NCBI RefSeq assembly: GCF_001421705.1
Contig: NZ_LMKO01000012.1
Span: 2,547 to 66,546, forward strand
Direction: 5' to 3'
From: Xylophilus sp. Leaf220
Lineage (GTDB): Bacteria > Pseudomonadota > Gammaproteobacteria > Burkholderiales > Burkholderiaceae_C
Length of the DNA: 64,000 bases
Made by a program: the position numbers and the translations under genes. Below, in pieces: positions 8,217-17,299 of this stretch (positions within the stretch are counted from its first letter, which is position 1; the number at the start of each line of letters is the position of its first letter). The notes under the pieces are model-generated. The model was not told where the DNA came from, searched no databases, and was given only the letters and a program-made list of their open reading frames with translations.

Positions 8217-10334
8217 ATGCCCGAACTAGCCGAAGTCATCTCCGAGATCCCCGCCGAACGCGAGGGCACCTTCGTCACCTTCCCCGGTTCGCCGTTCGAG
8301 CTGTTCCAGCCGTACCCGCCGGCCGGCGACCAGCCCGCCGCCATCGAGAAGCTGGTGGAGGGCGTGCAGGACGGTGAAGTTTTCCAGACGCTGCTGGGCG
8401 TGACCGGCTCGGGCAAGACCTTCACCATGGCCAACGTGATCGCGCGGCTGGGCCGGCCGGCGATCGTCTTCGCGCCCAACAAGACGCTGGCGGCGCAGCT
8501 CTACAGCGAGTTCCGCGAGTTCTTCCCGAAGAACGCGGTCGAGTACTTCGTCAGCTACTACGACTACTACCAGCCCGAGGCCTACGTGCCGCAGCGTGAC
8601 CTGTTCATCGAGAAGGACAGCGCGATCAACGAGCATATCGAGCAGATGCGGCTGTCGGCCACCAAGAGCGTGCTGGAGCGGCGCGACGTGGTGATCGTCG
8701 CCTCGGTGAGCGCGATCTACGGCATTGGCGCCCCCGAGGACTACACCCAGATGCGGTTCATCCTCAAGGTGGGCGGCAAGCAGAGCCAGCGCGAGGCGAT
8801 CGCCCAGCTGATCCGGATGCAGTACACCCGCAACGAGGCGGATTTCTCGCGCGGGACCTTCCGGGTGCGGGGCGACACGATCGACATCTTTCCGGCCGAG
8901 CATTCCGAGCTGGCGATCCGCATCGAGCTGTTCGACGACGAGGTCGAGTCGCTGCAGCTCTTCGACCCGCTCACCGGCCGCATCCGGCAGAAGGTGCCGC
9001 GCTTCGTGGTCTACCCGGCCAGCCACTACGTCACCCCCCGGGAGAAGGTGCTGTCGGCGGTCGAAGCGATCAAGCTGGAGCTGAGCGAGCGCCTCAAGCA
9101 GTTCGTGTCTGAGGGCAAGCTGGTCGAGGCGCAGCGGCTGGAGCAACGCACCCGGTTCGACCTGGAAATGCTCGCCGAGATCGGCCACTGCAAGGGCATC
9201 GAGAACTACTCCCGCCACCTGAGCGGCGCGCCGCCGGGCGCACCGCCCGCCACGCTGACCGACTACCTGCCGAAGGACTCGGTCATGTTCCTGGACGAGA
9301 GCCACGTCATGATCGGCCAGTTGGGCGGCATGTACAACGGCGACCGGGCGCGCAAGAGCACCCTGGTGGACTATGGCTTCCGGCTGCCGTCGGCGCTCGA
9401 CAACCGGCCGCTGAAGTTCGACGAGTTCGAGACTCGGATGCACCAGGTCGTCTTCGTCTCGGCAACGCCCGCCCAGTACGAGCAGGACAACGCCGGCCAG
9501 GTGGTCGAGCAGGTGGTGCGCCCGACGGGGCTGGTCGACCCGGTGGTCGAGGTGCGCCCGGCCACCCACCAGGTCGACGACGTGCTTCAGGAAATCCGCA
9601 TCCGCGTCGAGAAGAACGAGCGGGTGCTGATCACCACCCTGACCAAGCGGATGGCCGAGCAGCTGACCGACTACCTGGGCGACAACGGCGTGAAGGTGCG
9701 CTACCTGCACAGCGACATCGACACGGTCGAGCGGGTGGAGATCCTGCGCGACCTGCGGCTGGGCACCTTCGACGTATTGGTGGGCATCAACCTGCTGCGG
9801 GAAGGCCTGGACATTCCCGAGGTGTCGCTGGTGGCGATCCTCGATGCCGACAAGGAAGGCTTCCTGCGGGCCGAGCGGTCGCTGATCCAGACCATCGGCC
9901 GGGCGGCGCGCAACCTCAACGGCCGCGCGATCCTGTATGCCGACAAGATGACCGACTCGATGAAGAAGGCCATCGGCGAGACCGAGCGGCGCCGCGCCAA
10001 GCAGATCGCCTGGAACGAAGCCAACGGCATCACGCCGCGCAGCATCGTCAAGCAGGTGCGCGACCTGATCGACGGCGTCTACAGCGAGAAGTCGGGCCGC
10101 GACGAAGCGGCGCTCGACCAGAGCGCGATGCAGAAGGCGCGGGTGGAGGACATGTCCGAGAAGGACGTGGCCCGCGAGATCAAGCGCATCGAGAAGCAGA
10201 TGCTGGAACACGCCCGCAACCTGGAATTCGAGAAGGCCGCGCGGCTGCGCGACCAGCTGGCGCTGCTGAAGGAACGGGCTTTCGGCGCGCCGGGCAGCGA
10301 CAACATCGCGATCTTCCCTGTAGCCGGTCGCTAG
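8217..10334 (+). CDS. uvrB: UvrABC excinuclease subunit B
   Basis: Helicase-fold damage-verification subunit of nucleotide excision repair, 705 residues. It is loaded by UvrA, probes DNA with a beta-hairpin and recruits UvrC. Walker A is GVTGSGKT (61-68); the hairpin region '[14 protein letters not shown]' follows at 113-126; the Walker B-like 'FLDESH' and 'SATPAQYE' are present; the C-terminal UVR coiled coil ('[21 protein letters not shown]') that contacts UvrC is intact. The first 30 residues are a family-variable extension. I looked for a LexA-type operator upstream and did not find a convincing one. It is followed by the isc operon leader on the same strand, but the iscR promoter region intervenes. 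Confidence 0.96.
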   Translation: MPELAEVISEIPAEREGTFVTFPGSPFELFQPYPPAGDQPAAIEKLVEGVQDGEVFQTLLGVTGSGKTFTMANVIARLGRPAIVFAPNKTLAAQLYSEFREFFPKNAVEYFVSYYDYYQPEAYVPQRDLFIEKDSAINEHIEQMRLSATKSVLERRDVVIVASVSAIYGIGAPEDYTQMRFILKVGGKQSQREAIAQLIRMQYTRNEADFSRGTFRVRGDTIDIFPAEHSELAIRIELFDDEVESLQLFDPLTGRIRQKVPRFVVYPASHYVTPREKVLSAVEAIKLELSERLKQFVSEGKLVEAQRLEQRTRFDLEMLAEIGHCKGIENYSRHLSGAPPGAPPATLTDYLPKDSVMFLDESHVMIGQLGGMYNGDRARKSTLVDYGFRLPSALDNRPLKFDEFETRMHQVVFVSATPAQYEQDNAGQVVEQVVRPTGLVDPVVEVRPATHQVDDVLQEIRIRVEKNERVLITTLTKRMAEQLTDYLGDNGVKVRYLHSDIDTVERVEILRDLRLGTFDVLVGINLLREGLDIPEVSLVAILDADKEGFLRAERSLIQTIGRAARNLNGRAILYADKMTDSMKKAIGETERRRAKQIAWNEANGITPRSIVKQVRDLIDGVYSEKSGRDEAALDQSAMQKARVEDMSEKDVAREIKRIEKQMLEHARNLEFEKAARLRDQLALLKERAFGAPGSDNIAIFPVAGR

Positions 10335-10377
10335 GCAAAAGGGAAGGGGTACCCGACAGGTAGTGCGGGTCTTGTGC

Positions 10378-10401
10378 TATACTTGACGGAAATACTCAAC
10401 A
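10378..10401 (+). promoter_or_regulatory. Probable IscR type 1 site and promoter of the isc operon
   Basis: The stretch reads ATACTTGACGGAAATACTCA from 10379 on. It resembles the Escherichia coli iscR promoter box (core TTGAC-N6-ACTC), the Fe-S-IscR (type 1) operator. A TATACT hexamer at 10378-10383 could be the -10 element, overlapped by the operator, so holo-IscR would block initiation. The iscR ATG lies about 150 bases downstream behind a long leader with a small hairpin (10408-10427). Assignment is by pattern only. Confidence 0.65.
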
Positions 10402-10533
10402 ACAACAAAGCCCGCGATGAAGGGCTTCGTACAGAGCGTTCTGTGCTGAAGTAAAACGGGTGGAGACCGTGTCCAGGCGTCCAGAAGATGCCCGGACTGT
10501 TCTGAAAATGCTACAGCCTTTTAAGGAGCTGCC

Positions 10534-11070
10534 ATGCGTCTCACTACCAAAGGTCGTTTCGCCGTGACCGCCATGATCGATCTGGCCCTGCGCCAGAACA
10601 ACGGCCCCGTCACGCTCGCTGCGATCAGCCAGCGCCAGCAAATTTCCCTGTCGTACTTGGAACAACTGTTCGGCAAGCTGCGCCGCCACGAACTGGTCGA
10701 ATCGACCCGTGGCCCTGGCGGCGGCTACACCCTCGGCCGCAAGGCGGCCGACATCACGGTGGCCGACATCATCGTCTCGGTGGACGAGCCGATCGACGCC
10801 ACCCACTGCGGCGGCAAGGAAAACTGCCTGGGCGAAGCGGGCCGTTGCATGACCCACGAGCTGTGGGCCTCGCTAAACCAGCGCATGGTCGAGTTCCTGG
10901 ACTCGGTCACGCTGCAGAAGCTGGTCGACGAGCAGATCGCCAAGGGCGTGCAGATCGAGGACCGGCCCGTCGTGCGCCGTGCGATCTCCAGCACGCCGGT
11001 GGTCAAGCCGATCCGGGTCAATGCGCCGAACTCGGTGTTCGCACTCGGCAACGTCTTCGCCAAATCCTGA
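10534..11070 (+). CDS. iscR: Fe-S cluster regulator IscR
   Basis: Rrf2-family regulator of 178 residues that senses Fe-S status and controls the isc operon. The N-terminal winged helix spans about residues 1-65. The [2Fe-2S] ligands C92, C98 and C105 are present in '[15 protein letters not shown]', with H108 as the fourth ligand, in the same spacing as in E. coli IscR. A strong ribosome site, AAGGAG at 10523-10528, sets the start. The C-terminal 40 residues after '[12 protein letters not shown]' are a longer tail than in E. coli. It heads the operon iscR-iscS-iscU-iscA-hscB-hscA-fdx and should repress it when holo-IscR accumulates. Confidence 0.97.
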   Translation: MRLTTKGRFAVTAMIDLALRQNNGPVTLAAISQRQQISLSYLEQLFGKLRRHELVESTRGPGGGYTLGRKAADITVADIIVSVDEPIDATHCGGKENCLGEAGRCMTHELWASLNQRMVEFLDSVTLQKLVDEQIAKGVQIEDRPVVRRAISSTPVVKPIRVNAPNSVFALGNVFAKS

Positions 11071-11150
11071 CATCCGCAGCGCCCGGCTGCCACCGCGCCG
11101 GGCCGCGTGCTTCTTGCCAGCCATACAGCCAGCAATCGATCGAGCCAGCC

Positions 11151-12371
11151 ATGGACATGACCCCGCATTTCCCCATTTACCTTGACTACGGCGCCACTAC
11201 GCCGGTAGACCCGCGCGTCGTCGACGCCATGATCCCCTGGTTGCGCGAACACTTCGGCAATCCGGCTTCGCGCAGCCACGCCTGGGGCTGGGAAGCCGAA
11301 GAGATCGTCGAGAAATCGCGCGGCCATGTCGCCGACCTGATCGGCGCCGACCCGCGCGAAATCGTGTGGACCAGTGGCGCGACCGAGTCGATCAACCTCG
11401 CGCTCAAGGGTGCCGCCCAGTTCTACAAGACCAAGGGCAAGCACCTGATCACGCTCAAGACCGAGCACAAGGCCGTGCTCGACACGATGCGCGAGTTGGA
11501 GCGCCAGGGCTTCGATGTGACCTACCTCGACGTCGAGGAAGACGGGCTGGTCGATCTCGAGAAACTGAAGGCGGCGATTCGCCCCGACACCATCCTGATC
11601 AGCGTGCTCTTCGTGAACAACGAGATCGGCGTCATCCAGGACATCCCGGCGATCGGTGCGATGTGCCGCGAGAAGGGCATCCTGTTCCACGTCGATGCGG
11701 CGCAGGCCACCGGCCGTGTCGAGATCGACATGAAGACGCTGCCGATCGACCTGATGAGCATGACCGCGCACAAGACCTACGGCCCGAAGGGCGTCGGTGC
11801 GCTGTTCGTGCGCCGCAAGCCGCGGGTGCGCCTCGAGGCGCAGATCCATGGCGGTGGCCACGAGCGCGGCATGCGCTCGGGCACGCTGCCGACCCACCAG
11901 ATCGTCGGCATGGGCGAGGCCTTCCGCCTCATCAAGCTGGAGATGGCCGAGGTCAACGCCAAGGCCAAGGCCCTGCAGCAGCGTCTGCTGGACGGTTTGA
12001 AGGACATCGAGCAGGTGTTCATCAACGGCAGCATGGAGCGCCGGGTGCCGCAGAACCTCAACATCAGCTTCAATTTCGTCGAAGGCGAATCGCTGATCAT
12101 GGGCATCAAGGGCCTGGCGGTGTCCTCGGGTTCGGCTTGCACCTCGGCCAGCCTGGAGCCCAGCTACGTGCTGCGCGCCCTGGGCCGCAGCGACGAGCTG
12201 GCCCACAGCAGCCTGCGCATGACCATCGGCCGCTACACGACCGAGGAAGAGATCGACTACGCGATCGCCACCATCCGCCAGAACGTCGCCAAGCTGCGCG
12301 AACTGAGCCCGCTCTGGGAGATGTACCAGGACGGCATCGACATCAGCACCATCCAGTGGGCCGCGCACTGA
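11151..12371 (+). CDS. iscS: Cysteine desulfurase IscS
   Basis: PLP enzyme of 406 residues that takes sulfur from L-cysteine as a persulfide and donates it to IscU and to tRNA-thiolation partners. The PLP lysine is K208 ('[12 protein letters not shown]') and the persulfide cysteine is C330 in '[21 protein letters not shown]', equivalent to K206 and C328 of E. coli. The C-terminal tail '[16 protein letters not shown]' is the conserved IscU/Fdx-docking end. The ATG at 11151 gives two residues more than E. coli IscS; a second ATG two codons on is an alternative. It follows iscR after 80 bases and precedes iscU by 47 bases in one operon. Confidence 0.97.
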   Translation: MDMTPHFPIYLDYGATTPVDPRVVDAMIPWLREHFGNPASRSHAWGWEAEEIVEKSRGHVADLIGADPREIVWTSGATESINLALKGAAQFYKTKGKHLITLKTEHKAVLDTMRELERQGFDVTYLDVEEDGLVDLEKLKAAIRPDTILISVLFVNNEIGVIQDIPAIGAMCREKGILFHVDAAQATGRVEIDMKTLPIDLMSMTAHKTYGPKGVGALFVRRKPRVRLEAQIHGGGHERGMRSGTLPTHQIVGMGEAFRLIKLEMAEVNAKAKALQQRLLDGLKDIEQVFINGSMERRVPQNLNISFNFVEGESLIMGIKGLAVSSGSACTSASLEPSYVLRALGRSDELAHSSLRMTIGRYTTEEEIDYAIATIRQNVAKLRELSPLWEMYQDGIDISTIQWAAH

Positions 12372-12418
12372 CACGCGCCCCGGGCCTCACACACCACGAA
12401 TAGAAAAAGGTATCCATC

Positions 12419-12823
12419 ATGGCTTACTCCGAAAAAGTGATCGACCACTATGAAAACCCCCGCAACGTCGGCTCCTTCGAGAAGGGCGACGACAGCGTGG
12501 GCACCGGCATGGTGGGCGCGCCCGCCTGCGGCGACGTGATGAAGCTGCAGATCAAGGTCAACCCCGACACCGGCGTGATCGAAGACGCACGCTTCAAGAC
12601 CTACGGCTGCGGCTCTGCCATCGCGTCGTCGTCGCTGGTCACCGAATGGGTCAAGGGCAAGACACTCGACGAGGCGGCTGCGCTCAAGAACAGCGTCATC
12701 GCCGAAGAGTTGGCCCTGCCGCCGGTGAAGGTGCACTGCTCGATCCTGGCCGAAGACGCGATCAAGGCGGCGGTCGACGACTACCGCAAGAAGCACGTGG
12801 CGGTCGCCGCCGCGGTGGCCTGA
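12419..12823 (+). CDS. iscU: Fe-S cluster assembly scaffold IscU
   Basis: Scaffold on which [2Fe-2S] and [4Fe-4S] clusters are built before transfer, 134 residues. The three cluster cysteines are C37, C64 and C107, with the labile-cluster aspartate D39 next to the first. The HscA-recognition motif LPPVK is at 100-104, immediately before the third cysteine. These positions match E. coli IscU almost exactly. The last ten residues are Ala/Val-rich and vary in the family. It is separated from iscA by only three bases, so the two are translationally close. Confidence 0.97.
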   Translation: MAYSEKVIDHYENPRNVGSFEKGDDSVGTGMVGAPACGDVMKLQIKVNPDTGVIEDARFKTYGCGSAIASSSLVTEWVKGKTLDEAAALKNSVIAEELALPPVKVHCSILAEDAIKAAVDDYRKKHVAVAAAVA

Positions 12824-12826
12824 GCC

Positions 12827-13150
12827 ATGTCCGTCACCCTGACCGAAGCCGCCGCGCGGCATGTGAATCGGTACCTGGCCAAGCGTGGCAAGGGTGTGGG
12901 CGTGCGCCTGGGCGTCAAGACCACCGGCTGCTCGGGCCTGGCCTACAAGCTCGAGTACGTGGACGACCCGGTGGAAGGTGACGTGCTGTTCGAAGACCAC
13001 GGCGTGAAGGTCATGATCGACCCGAAGAGCCTGGCCTACATCGACGGCACTCAGCTCGACTTCGTGCGCGAAGGCCTCAACGAGGGCTTCAAGTTCAACA
13101 ACCCGAACGAGCGCGACCGTTGCGGCTGCGGCGAAAGCTTCCGCATCTGA
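12827..13150 (+). CDS. iscA: A-type Fe-S carrier IscA
   Basis: HesB-family carrier of 107 residues that accepts clusters or iron and delivers them, mainly [4Fe-4S], to target enzymes. The invariant cysteines are C35 ('TTGCSGLAY') and C99 and C101 in the C-terminal 'CGCGESF'. It is a full-length match to IscA. The gene starts three bases behind iscU. Twenty-four bases after its stop lies a GC-rich hairpin with a T-run, so a part of transcripts may end here and the scaffold genes may be made in excess over the chaperones (inference). Confidence 0.97.
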   Translation: MSVTLTEAAARHVNRYLAKRGKGVGVRLGVKTTGCSGLAYKLEYVDDPVEGDVLFEDHGVKVMIDPKSLAYIDGTQLDFVREGLNEGFKFNNPNERDRCGCGESFRI

Positions 13151-13174
13151 CATTCTTCGGCCCGCCCGCCCAGG

Positions 13175-13206
13175 ACCGCCTCCACCTCGGTGCCGGCGGT
13201 TTTTTT
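13175..13206 (+). terminator. Terminator-like hairpin inside the isc operon, between iscA and hscB
   Basis: ACCGCC (13175-13180), 14-base loop, GGCGGT (13195-13200), followed directly by six more T residues. Its T-run ends six bases before the hscB ATG, so it may both attenuate transcription and limit hscB translation. The stem is only six base pairs, so partial rather than full termination is expected. Confidence 0.6.
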
Positions 13207-13211
13207 ATGCC

Positions 13212-13730
13212 ATGAACCTGCAATCCACCGACTTCGAACTCTTCGGCGTACCGCCCACCTTCCGCCAGGACGCGGCGGTGCTCGACGCCCGCTGGAAGGA
13301 GCTGCAACGCAGCGCCCATCCCGACCGCTTCGCCGCCGACAGCGACGCGGCGCGGCGCGCGGCGATGCAGTGGTCGGTGCGGATCAACGAGGCCTACCGG
13401 CGGCTGAAGAGCCCGTTGAAACGTGCGGCCTATCTCTGCGAGCTGAACGGCGCGCCGATCGAGGCCGAGAACAACACTGCGATGCCCGGCGCCTTCCTGA
13501 TGCAGCAGATGGAGTGGCGCGAAGCCCTCGACGAGGCGGCAGATGCCGCCGCCATCGAAGCGCTGTCGGCCGAGATGACCGCTGCCCGCACCGAGACACT
13601 GGCGCGCTGCGCCGCACTGATCGACGAGTCGCACGACCACGCGGCGGCCGCGAAGGAGGTCAGAGCCCTCATGTTCATTGCGCGCTTTGCCGACGATGTC
13701 GATGCCCGGCGGGAGCAACTGGGACAATAG
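13212..13730 (+). CDS. hscB: Co-chaperone HscB
   Basis: J-domain co-chaperone of 172 residues that brings IscU to HscA and stimulates the HscA ATPase. The J-domain HPD triad is at 36-38 ('RSAHPDRF'). The C-terminal three-helix part that binds IscU covers about residues 90-170 ('FLMQQMEWREALDEA'). The ATG at 13212 gives the usual N terminus 'NLQSTDFELFGVPPTF'. There is no Shine-Dalgarno sequence: the upstream bases are the T-run of the iscA-hscB hairpin, and an out-of-phase ATG five bases upstream reads only two codons. Weak initiation is therefore likely. Confidence 0.95.
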   Translation: MNLQSTDFELFGVPPTFRQDAAVLDARWKELQRSAHPDRFAADSDAARRAAMQWSVRINEAYRRLKSPLKRAAYLCELNGAPIEAENNTAMPGAFLMQQMEWREALDEAADAAAIEALSAEMTAARTETLARCAALIDESHDHAAAAKEVRALMFIARFADDVDARREQLGQ

Positions 13731-13790
13731 CCGGCTGCCGCACCTCGCAGCCGCCCGCGCGGCGGCCCTCTCCAGGATATTTCTCTCCCC

Positions 13791-15659
13791 ATGGCGCTAC
13801 TCCAGATTTCCGAACCGCACCAGGCCCCCGATCCGCACCAGCGGCGCATCGCCGTGGGCATCGACCTCGGCACCACGCATTCGCTCGTCGCCGCGGTCCG
13901 CAGCGGCGTGGCCGAATGCCTGCCCGATGCGGACGGCAACCGGCTGCTGCCGTCGGTCGTGCGCTACCTCTCGGCCCAGGGCCGGCAGATCGGTCAGGCC
14001 GCGCGCGACAGCCAGACGCAGGACCCGGAGAACACCATCGTCTCGGTCAAGCGGCTGATGGGCCGCGGCCTCGCCGACATCGCGCAGCCCGACAGGCTTC
14101 CCTACCAGCTGGTGGCGCCGGAAGGCGAGGGCGGCATGGTCGGCGTGCGGACGGTGGCGGGCGTGAAGTCGCCGGTCGAGATCAGCGCCGAGATCCTCGC
14201 AACGCTGCGCCAGCGCGCCGAGGACACGTTCGACGACGACATCTACGGCGCGGTCATCACCGTGCCGGCGTACTTCGACGATGCGCAGCGCCAGGCCACC
14301 AAGGATGCGGCGCGTCTCGCCGGCCTCGAGCTGCTGCGGCTGATCAACGAGCCCACCGCCGCGGCGATCGCCTACGGCCTCGACAACGGCAGCGAGGGCG
14401 TCTACGCGATCTACGACCTGGGCGGCGGCACCTTCGACATCTCGGTGCTGCGGCTGACCGCGGGCGTATTCGAGGTGATCGCGACCGGAGGCGATTCGGC
14501 CCTGGGCGGCGACGACTACGACGCGCTGCTGGCCGACCTGCTGCTCGCCAAGAGCGGCCTGGTCGCCGGTTCGCCGGCCGACCGGGCTGCGTTGCGCCAG
14601 GCCGCCCGTAGCTGCAAGGAGCAGTTGTCTGCTACGGAATCGATAGCTGGAAGCCTGCAACTAGCAACGGCTAGCGGCACTTTCGACATCACACGCGCCG
14701 AATTCGACCAGGCGACGCAGGCCCTCACCGCCCGCACCATGTCCGCGGTGCGCCGCACCCTGCGCGACGCCGAGTTGCAGCCCGACGAGGTGCAGGGCGT
14801 GGTGATGGTCGGCGGCTCCACCCGCATGCCGCAGATACGCGCCGCGGTGGCCGCGTACTTCGGCCGCGAGCCGCTGATCGACCTGGACCCGGACCAAGTG
14901 GTCGCCGTCGGCGCCGCCATCCAGGCCAACCAGCTCGCCGGCCACGCGGGCGCCGAAGACCTGTTGCTTCTCGACGTGGTGCCCCTGTCGCTCGGCATCG
15001 AAACCATGGGCGGACTGGTCGAGCGCATCATCTCCCGCAACGAGACGATTCCGACCGCCAAGGCGCAGGACTTCACCACCTACCAGGACGGCCAGACCGC
15101 CCTGGCGCTGCACGTGGTGCAGGGCGAGCGCGACCTGGTCGCCGATTGCCGCAGCCTGGCGCGCTTCGAGCTGCGCGGCATTCCGCCGATGGCCGCCGGC
15201 GCGGCCCGCATCCGGGTGTCGTTCACCGTCGATGCCGACGGCCTGCTGAGCGTGTCGGCGCGCGAGCAGGGCAGCGGCGTCGAGGCGCGGATCGACGTGA
15301 AGCCGTCGTACGGCCTCTCCGACAACGAGATCGCCCGCATGCTGCAGGAGAGCTTCAGCACGGCCCGCGAGGACATGGCCGCCCGCGCGCTGGCCGAGGC
15401 ACGGGTCGATGCCGACCGCATGCTGCTGGCCACCCGCACCGCGCTGGCCGCCGACGGCGACCTGCTGGACGCCGCCGAACGTGGCCGGATCGACGCGCTG
15501 AGCGCCGCGCTGGAGACCGCGGCGCGCGACTCGGGCGATGCGGCGGCCATCGCCGCCGCGACGCAGGCGCTCGCCAAGGCGACAGAAGCCTTCGCCGCCG
15601 AGCGGATGAACCGCGGCATCCGCCGCGCGCTGGCCGGCCGCAAGGTCGACGCGCTCTGA
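13791..15659 (+). CDS. hscA: Fe-S assembly chaperone HscA (Hsp70 family)
   Basis: Specialised Hsp70 of 622 residues that releases the nascent cluster from IscU by an ATP-driven cycle. The nucleotide-binding domain covers about 1-385 ('[14 protein letters not shown]' phosphate loop; '[13 protein letters not shown]'; 'GGSTRMP'); the substrate-binding domain and helical lid follow. Residues about 281-286 are encoded by a copy of the dispersed palindrome (14631-14647), and the local segment is about five residues longer than in E. coli HscA by eye, in a surface region of the ATPase domain. The frame is intact. It sits between hscB and fdx, as expected. Confidence 0.96.
   Translation: MALLQISEPHQAPDPHQRRIAVGIDLGTTHSLVAAVRSGVAECLPDADGNRLLPSVVRYLSAQGRQIGQAARDSQTQDPENTIVSVKRLMGRGLADIAQPDRLPYQLVAPEGEGGMVGVRTVAGVKSPVEISAEILATLRQRAEDTFDDDIYGAVITVPAYFDDAQRQATKDAARLAGLELLRLINEPTAAAIAYGLDNGSEGVYAIYDLGGGTFDISVLRLTAGVFEVIATGGDSALGGDDYDALLADLLLAKSGLVAGSPADRAALRQAARSCKEQLSATESIAGSLQLATASGTFDITRAEFDQATQALTARTMSAVRRTLRDAELQPDEVQGVVMVGGSTRMPQIRAAVAAYFGREPLIDLDPDQVVAVGAAIQANQLAGHAGAEDLLLLDVVPLSLGIETMGGLVERIISRNETIPTAKAQDFTTYQDGQTALALHVVQGERDLVADCRSLARFELRGIPPMAAGAARIRVSFTVDADGLLSVSAREQGSGVEARIDVKPSYGLSDNEIARMLQESFSTAREDMAARALAEARVDADRMLLATRTALAADGDLLDAAERGRIDALSAALETAARDSGDAAAIAAATQALAKATEAFAAERMNRGIRRALAGRKVDAL
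14631..14647 (+). repeat. Dispersed palindrome inside hscA
   Basis: GCTAC, seven-base spacer, ATAGC, followed by TGGAAGCC as in the long intergenic copies. It is read in the same register as the other coding copies and encodes A-T-E-S-I-A. Confidence 0.8.
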
Positions 15660-15706
15660 TCGCTGCCCACCCGTCTTCGACAACCTCCAGAAAAATTCCA
15701 AGCCCC

Positions 15707-16045
15707 ATGCCGGTCATCAAGATCCTTCCCCATCCCGAATACTGTCCGCAAGGCGCCGAGATCACCGCGCCCGCCGGCACTTCGGTCTGCGAAGCGCTGC
15801 TCGACAACAAGATCAACATCGAGCACGCCTGCGACATGAGCTGCGCCTGCACCACCTGCCACGTGGTGGTGCGCACCGGCCTGCAGTCGCTCGGCGAGCC
15901 CGACGAGGCGGAGGAAGACCTGCTCGACCGCGCCTGGGGCCTCGAGCCGCAATCGCGCCTGTCGTGCCAGGCGATCCTGGCGCAGCAGGACCTGGTCATC
16001 GAGATTCCGAAGTACTCCCTCAACCACGCCAAGGAAAACCACTGA
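15707..16045 (+). CDS. fdx: ISC-type [2Fe-2S] ferredoxin
   Basis: Adrenodoxin-like ferredoxin of 112 residues that supplies electrons during cluster assembly on IscU and binds IscS. The cluster ligands are C42, C48, C51 ('CDMSCACTTC') and C87, the same numbers as in E. coli Fdx. The ATG at 15707 gives 'PVIKILPHPEYCPQGAEI', the standard start. The stop codon TGA shares one base with the dnaQ start (TGATG), so dnaQ is translationally coupled to the isc operon here. Confidence 0.96.
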   Translation: MPVIKILPHPEYCPQGAEITAPAGTSVCEALLDNKINIEHACDMSCACTTCHVVVRTGLQSLGEPDEAEEDLLDRAWGLEPQSRLSCQAILAQQDLVIEIPKYSLNHAKENH

Positions 16046-16788
16046 TGGCGACCGCGACGAACGTCCGCCAGATCGTGCTCGACACGGAAACCACCGGCCT
16101 GTCGGCCGAGGGGGGCGACCGCATCATCGAGATCGGCTGCGTGGAACTGGTGGGCCGCAAGCTCACCGGGCAGAACAAGCATTTCTACCTGAACCCGGGC
16201 CGCGACAGCCATGAGGACGCGCTGCGGGTGCACGGCATCAGCAACGAGTTCCTCCGCGACAAGCCGAAGTTCGAGGCGGTGGTCGACGAGCTGATGGCCT
16301 ACCTGGCGGGTGCGGAGATCATCATCCACAACGCCGCGTTCGACGTCGGCTTCCTGAACAAGGAGCTGGAACTGGTCGGCCGTCCGCCGTTCAAGCAGGG
16401 CGTCGGCAGCGTGACCGACACCCTGGTGATGGCCAAGGAGATGTTCCCGGGCAAGCGCAACTCGCTCGACGCCCTGTGCGACCGCCTCGGCGTCGACAAC
16501 GCCAGCCGCACGCTGCACGGCGCGCTGCTGGATGCCGAACTGCTGGCCGACGTCTACATCAACCTGACCCGCGGCCAGGACGCGCTGCTGATCGACGATG
16601 CGGCGCCGGAGGAAGGGCAGAGCGAGGTCGTGCTGGTGGACCTGCGGGCTTTCACCCTGCCGGTCATCCTGGCGGGCGAGCAGGAGCTGGAGGCGCATGC
16701 GGCCGTGTTGAAGCAACTCGACAAGCCGAGCGGCGGAAAGACGATCTGGACACGCCTGGGCCAGACGACCGAAATTTCTGTGCCATAA
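16045..16788 (+). CDS. dnaQ: DNA polymerase III epsilon subunit (3'-5' exonuclease)
   Basis: Proofreading DnaQ/DEDDh exonuclease of 247 residues. Metal ligands: D13 and E15 (DTETTG, Exo I), D100 ('HNAAFD', Exo II), H158 and D163 ('HGALLDAE', Exo III). The C-terminal 60 residues, including 'LVDLRAFTLPVILAGEQEL', are the tail that in the full subunit contacts the polymerase alpha subunit, so this is the genuine replicative epsilon rather than a short exonuclease. It overlaps fdx by one base and is followed after 26 bases by tRNA-Val, which may be on the same transcript. Confidence 0.94.
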   Translation: MATATNVRQIVLDTETTGLSAEGGDRIIEIGCVELVGRKLTGQNKHFYLNPGRDSHEDALRVHGISNEFLRDKPKFEAVVDELMAYLAGAEIIIHNAAFDVGFLNKELELVGRPPFKQGVGSVTDTLVMAKEMFPGKRNSLDALCDRLGVDNASRTLHGALLDAELLADVYINLTRGQDALLIDDAAPEEGQSEVVLVDLRAFTLPVILAGEQELEAHAAVLKQLDKPSGGKTIWTRLGQTTEISVP

Positions 16789-16814
16789 TAGTGGGCTGAC
16801 GTAATACAGCGTTA

Positions 16815-16889
16815 GGGTGATTAGCTCAGCGGTAGAGCACTGCCTTCACACGGCAGGGGTCGCAGGTTCAAACCCTGCATCACCCACCA
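16815..16889 (+). tRNA. tRNA-Val (anticodon CAC)
   Basis: 75-base cloverleaf including an encoded CCA. The acceptor arms GGGTGAT (16815-16821) and ATCACCC (16879-16885) pair fully. The D-arm contains TAGCTCAGCGGTAGAGCA, and the anticodon stem CTGCC/GGCAG encloses the loop TTCACAC, giving anticodon CAC (codon GTG). The T-arm has GGTTCAAACCC. A Rho-independent terminator lies about 40 bases downstream. Confidence 0.96.
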
Positions 16890-16927
16890 GATTTCATGAC
16901 TTGCCGCAAGTGGCAAGTTCACCGGCA

Positions 16928-16964
16928 AAAAAAGCGGCAAGCCTTTTGGTTGTGCCGCTTTTTT
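16928..16964 (+). terminator. Rho-independent terminator after tRNA-Val
   Basis: Twelve-base perfect arms, AAAAAAGCGGCA (16928-16939) and TGCCGCTTTTTT (16953-16964). The A-run and T-run make it work in both directions. It probably ends the isc-dnaQ-tRNA transcription unit. Confidence 0.85.
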
Positions 16965-17299
16965 CATGGCCGAGCCAGTGCGAACCGAAGCGGTTTTTCC
17001 GATCGCCCGCATGCCTCGCATTCGTGATGGCTGAACGCTTTTAAGCGCCATGGCGCGTGATGCCCGAGGGCGGGGAAAGAAGGCAAGTGCGCTCCAGCGA
17101 AAGAGCATCGGCCGGTTAGTCCCGCTTTGTGCAGACGACGCGCCCCGCAAGCTTGTGGCAAGGCGCATTCCGCAGCTTCGATTCATGCATCCGTGCACGG
17201 CTGGTTTCGACAGCGCAGTGCGGTTCCCGACTTTCTCTCCCACCGGACCAGGGTGCCCACCCTGCACGGGCGCTTGGCCTACGCCCATATAGGCCACAA
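16965..17299. other. Intergenic region upstream of the GH-GT fusion gene
   Basis: About 335 bases between the tRNA terminator and the first likely start of the glycoside hydrolase-glycosyltransferase gene. The promoter of that gene should be here. Open frames run through it but encode no recognisable protein. I looked for a second copy of the tRNA 3' end that would mark an integration site and saw none. Confidence 0.4.
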
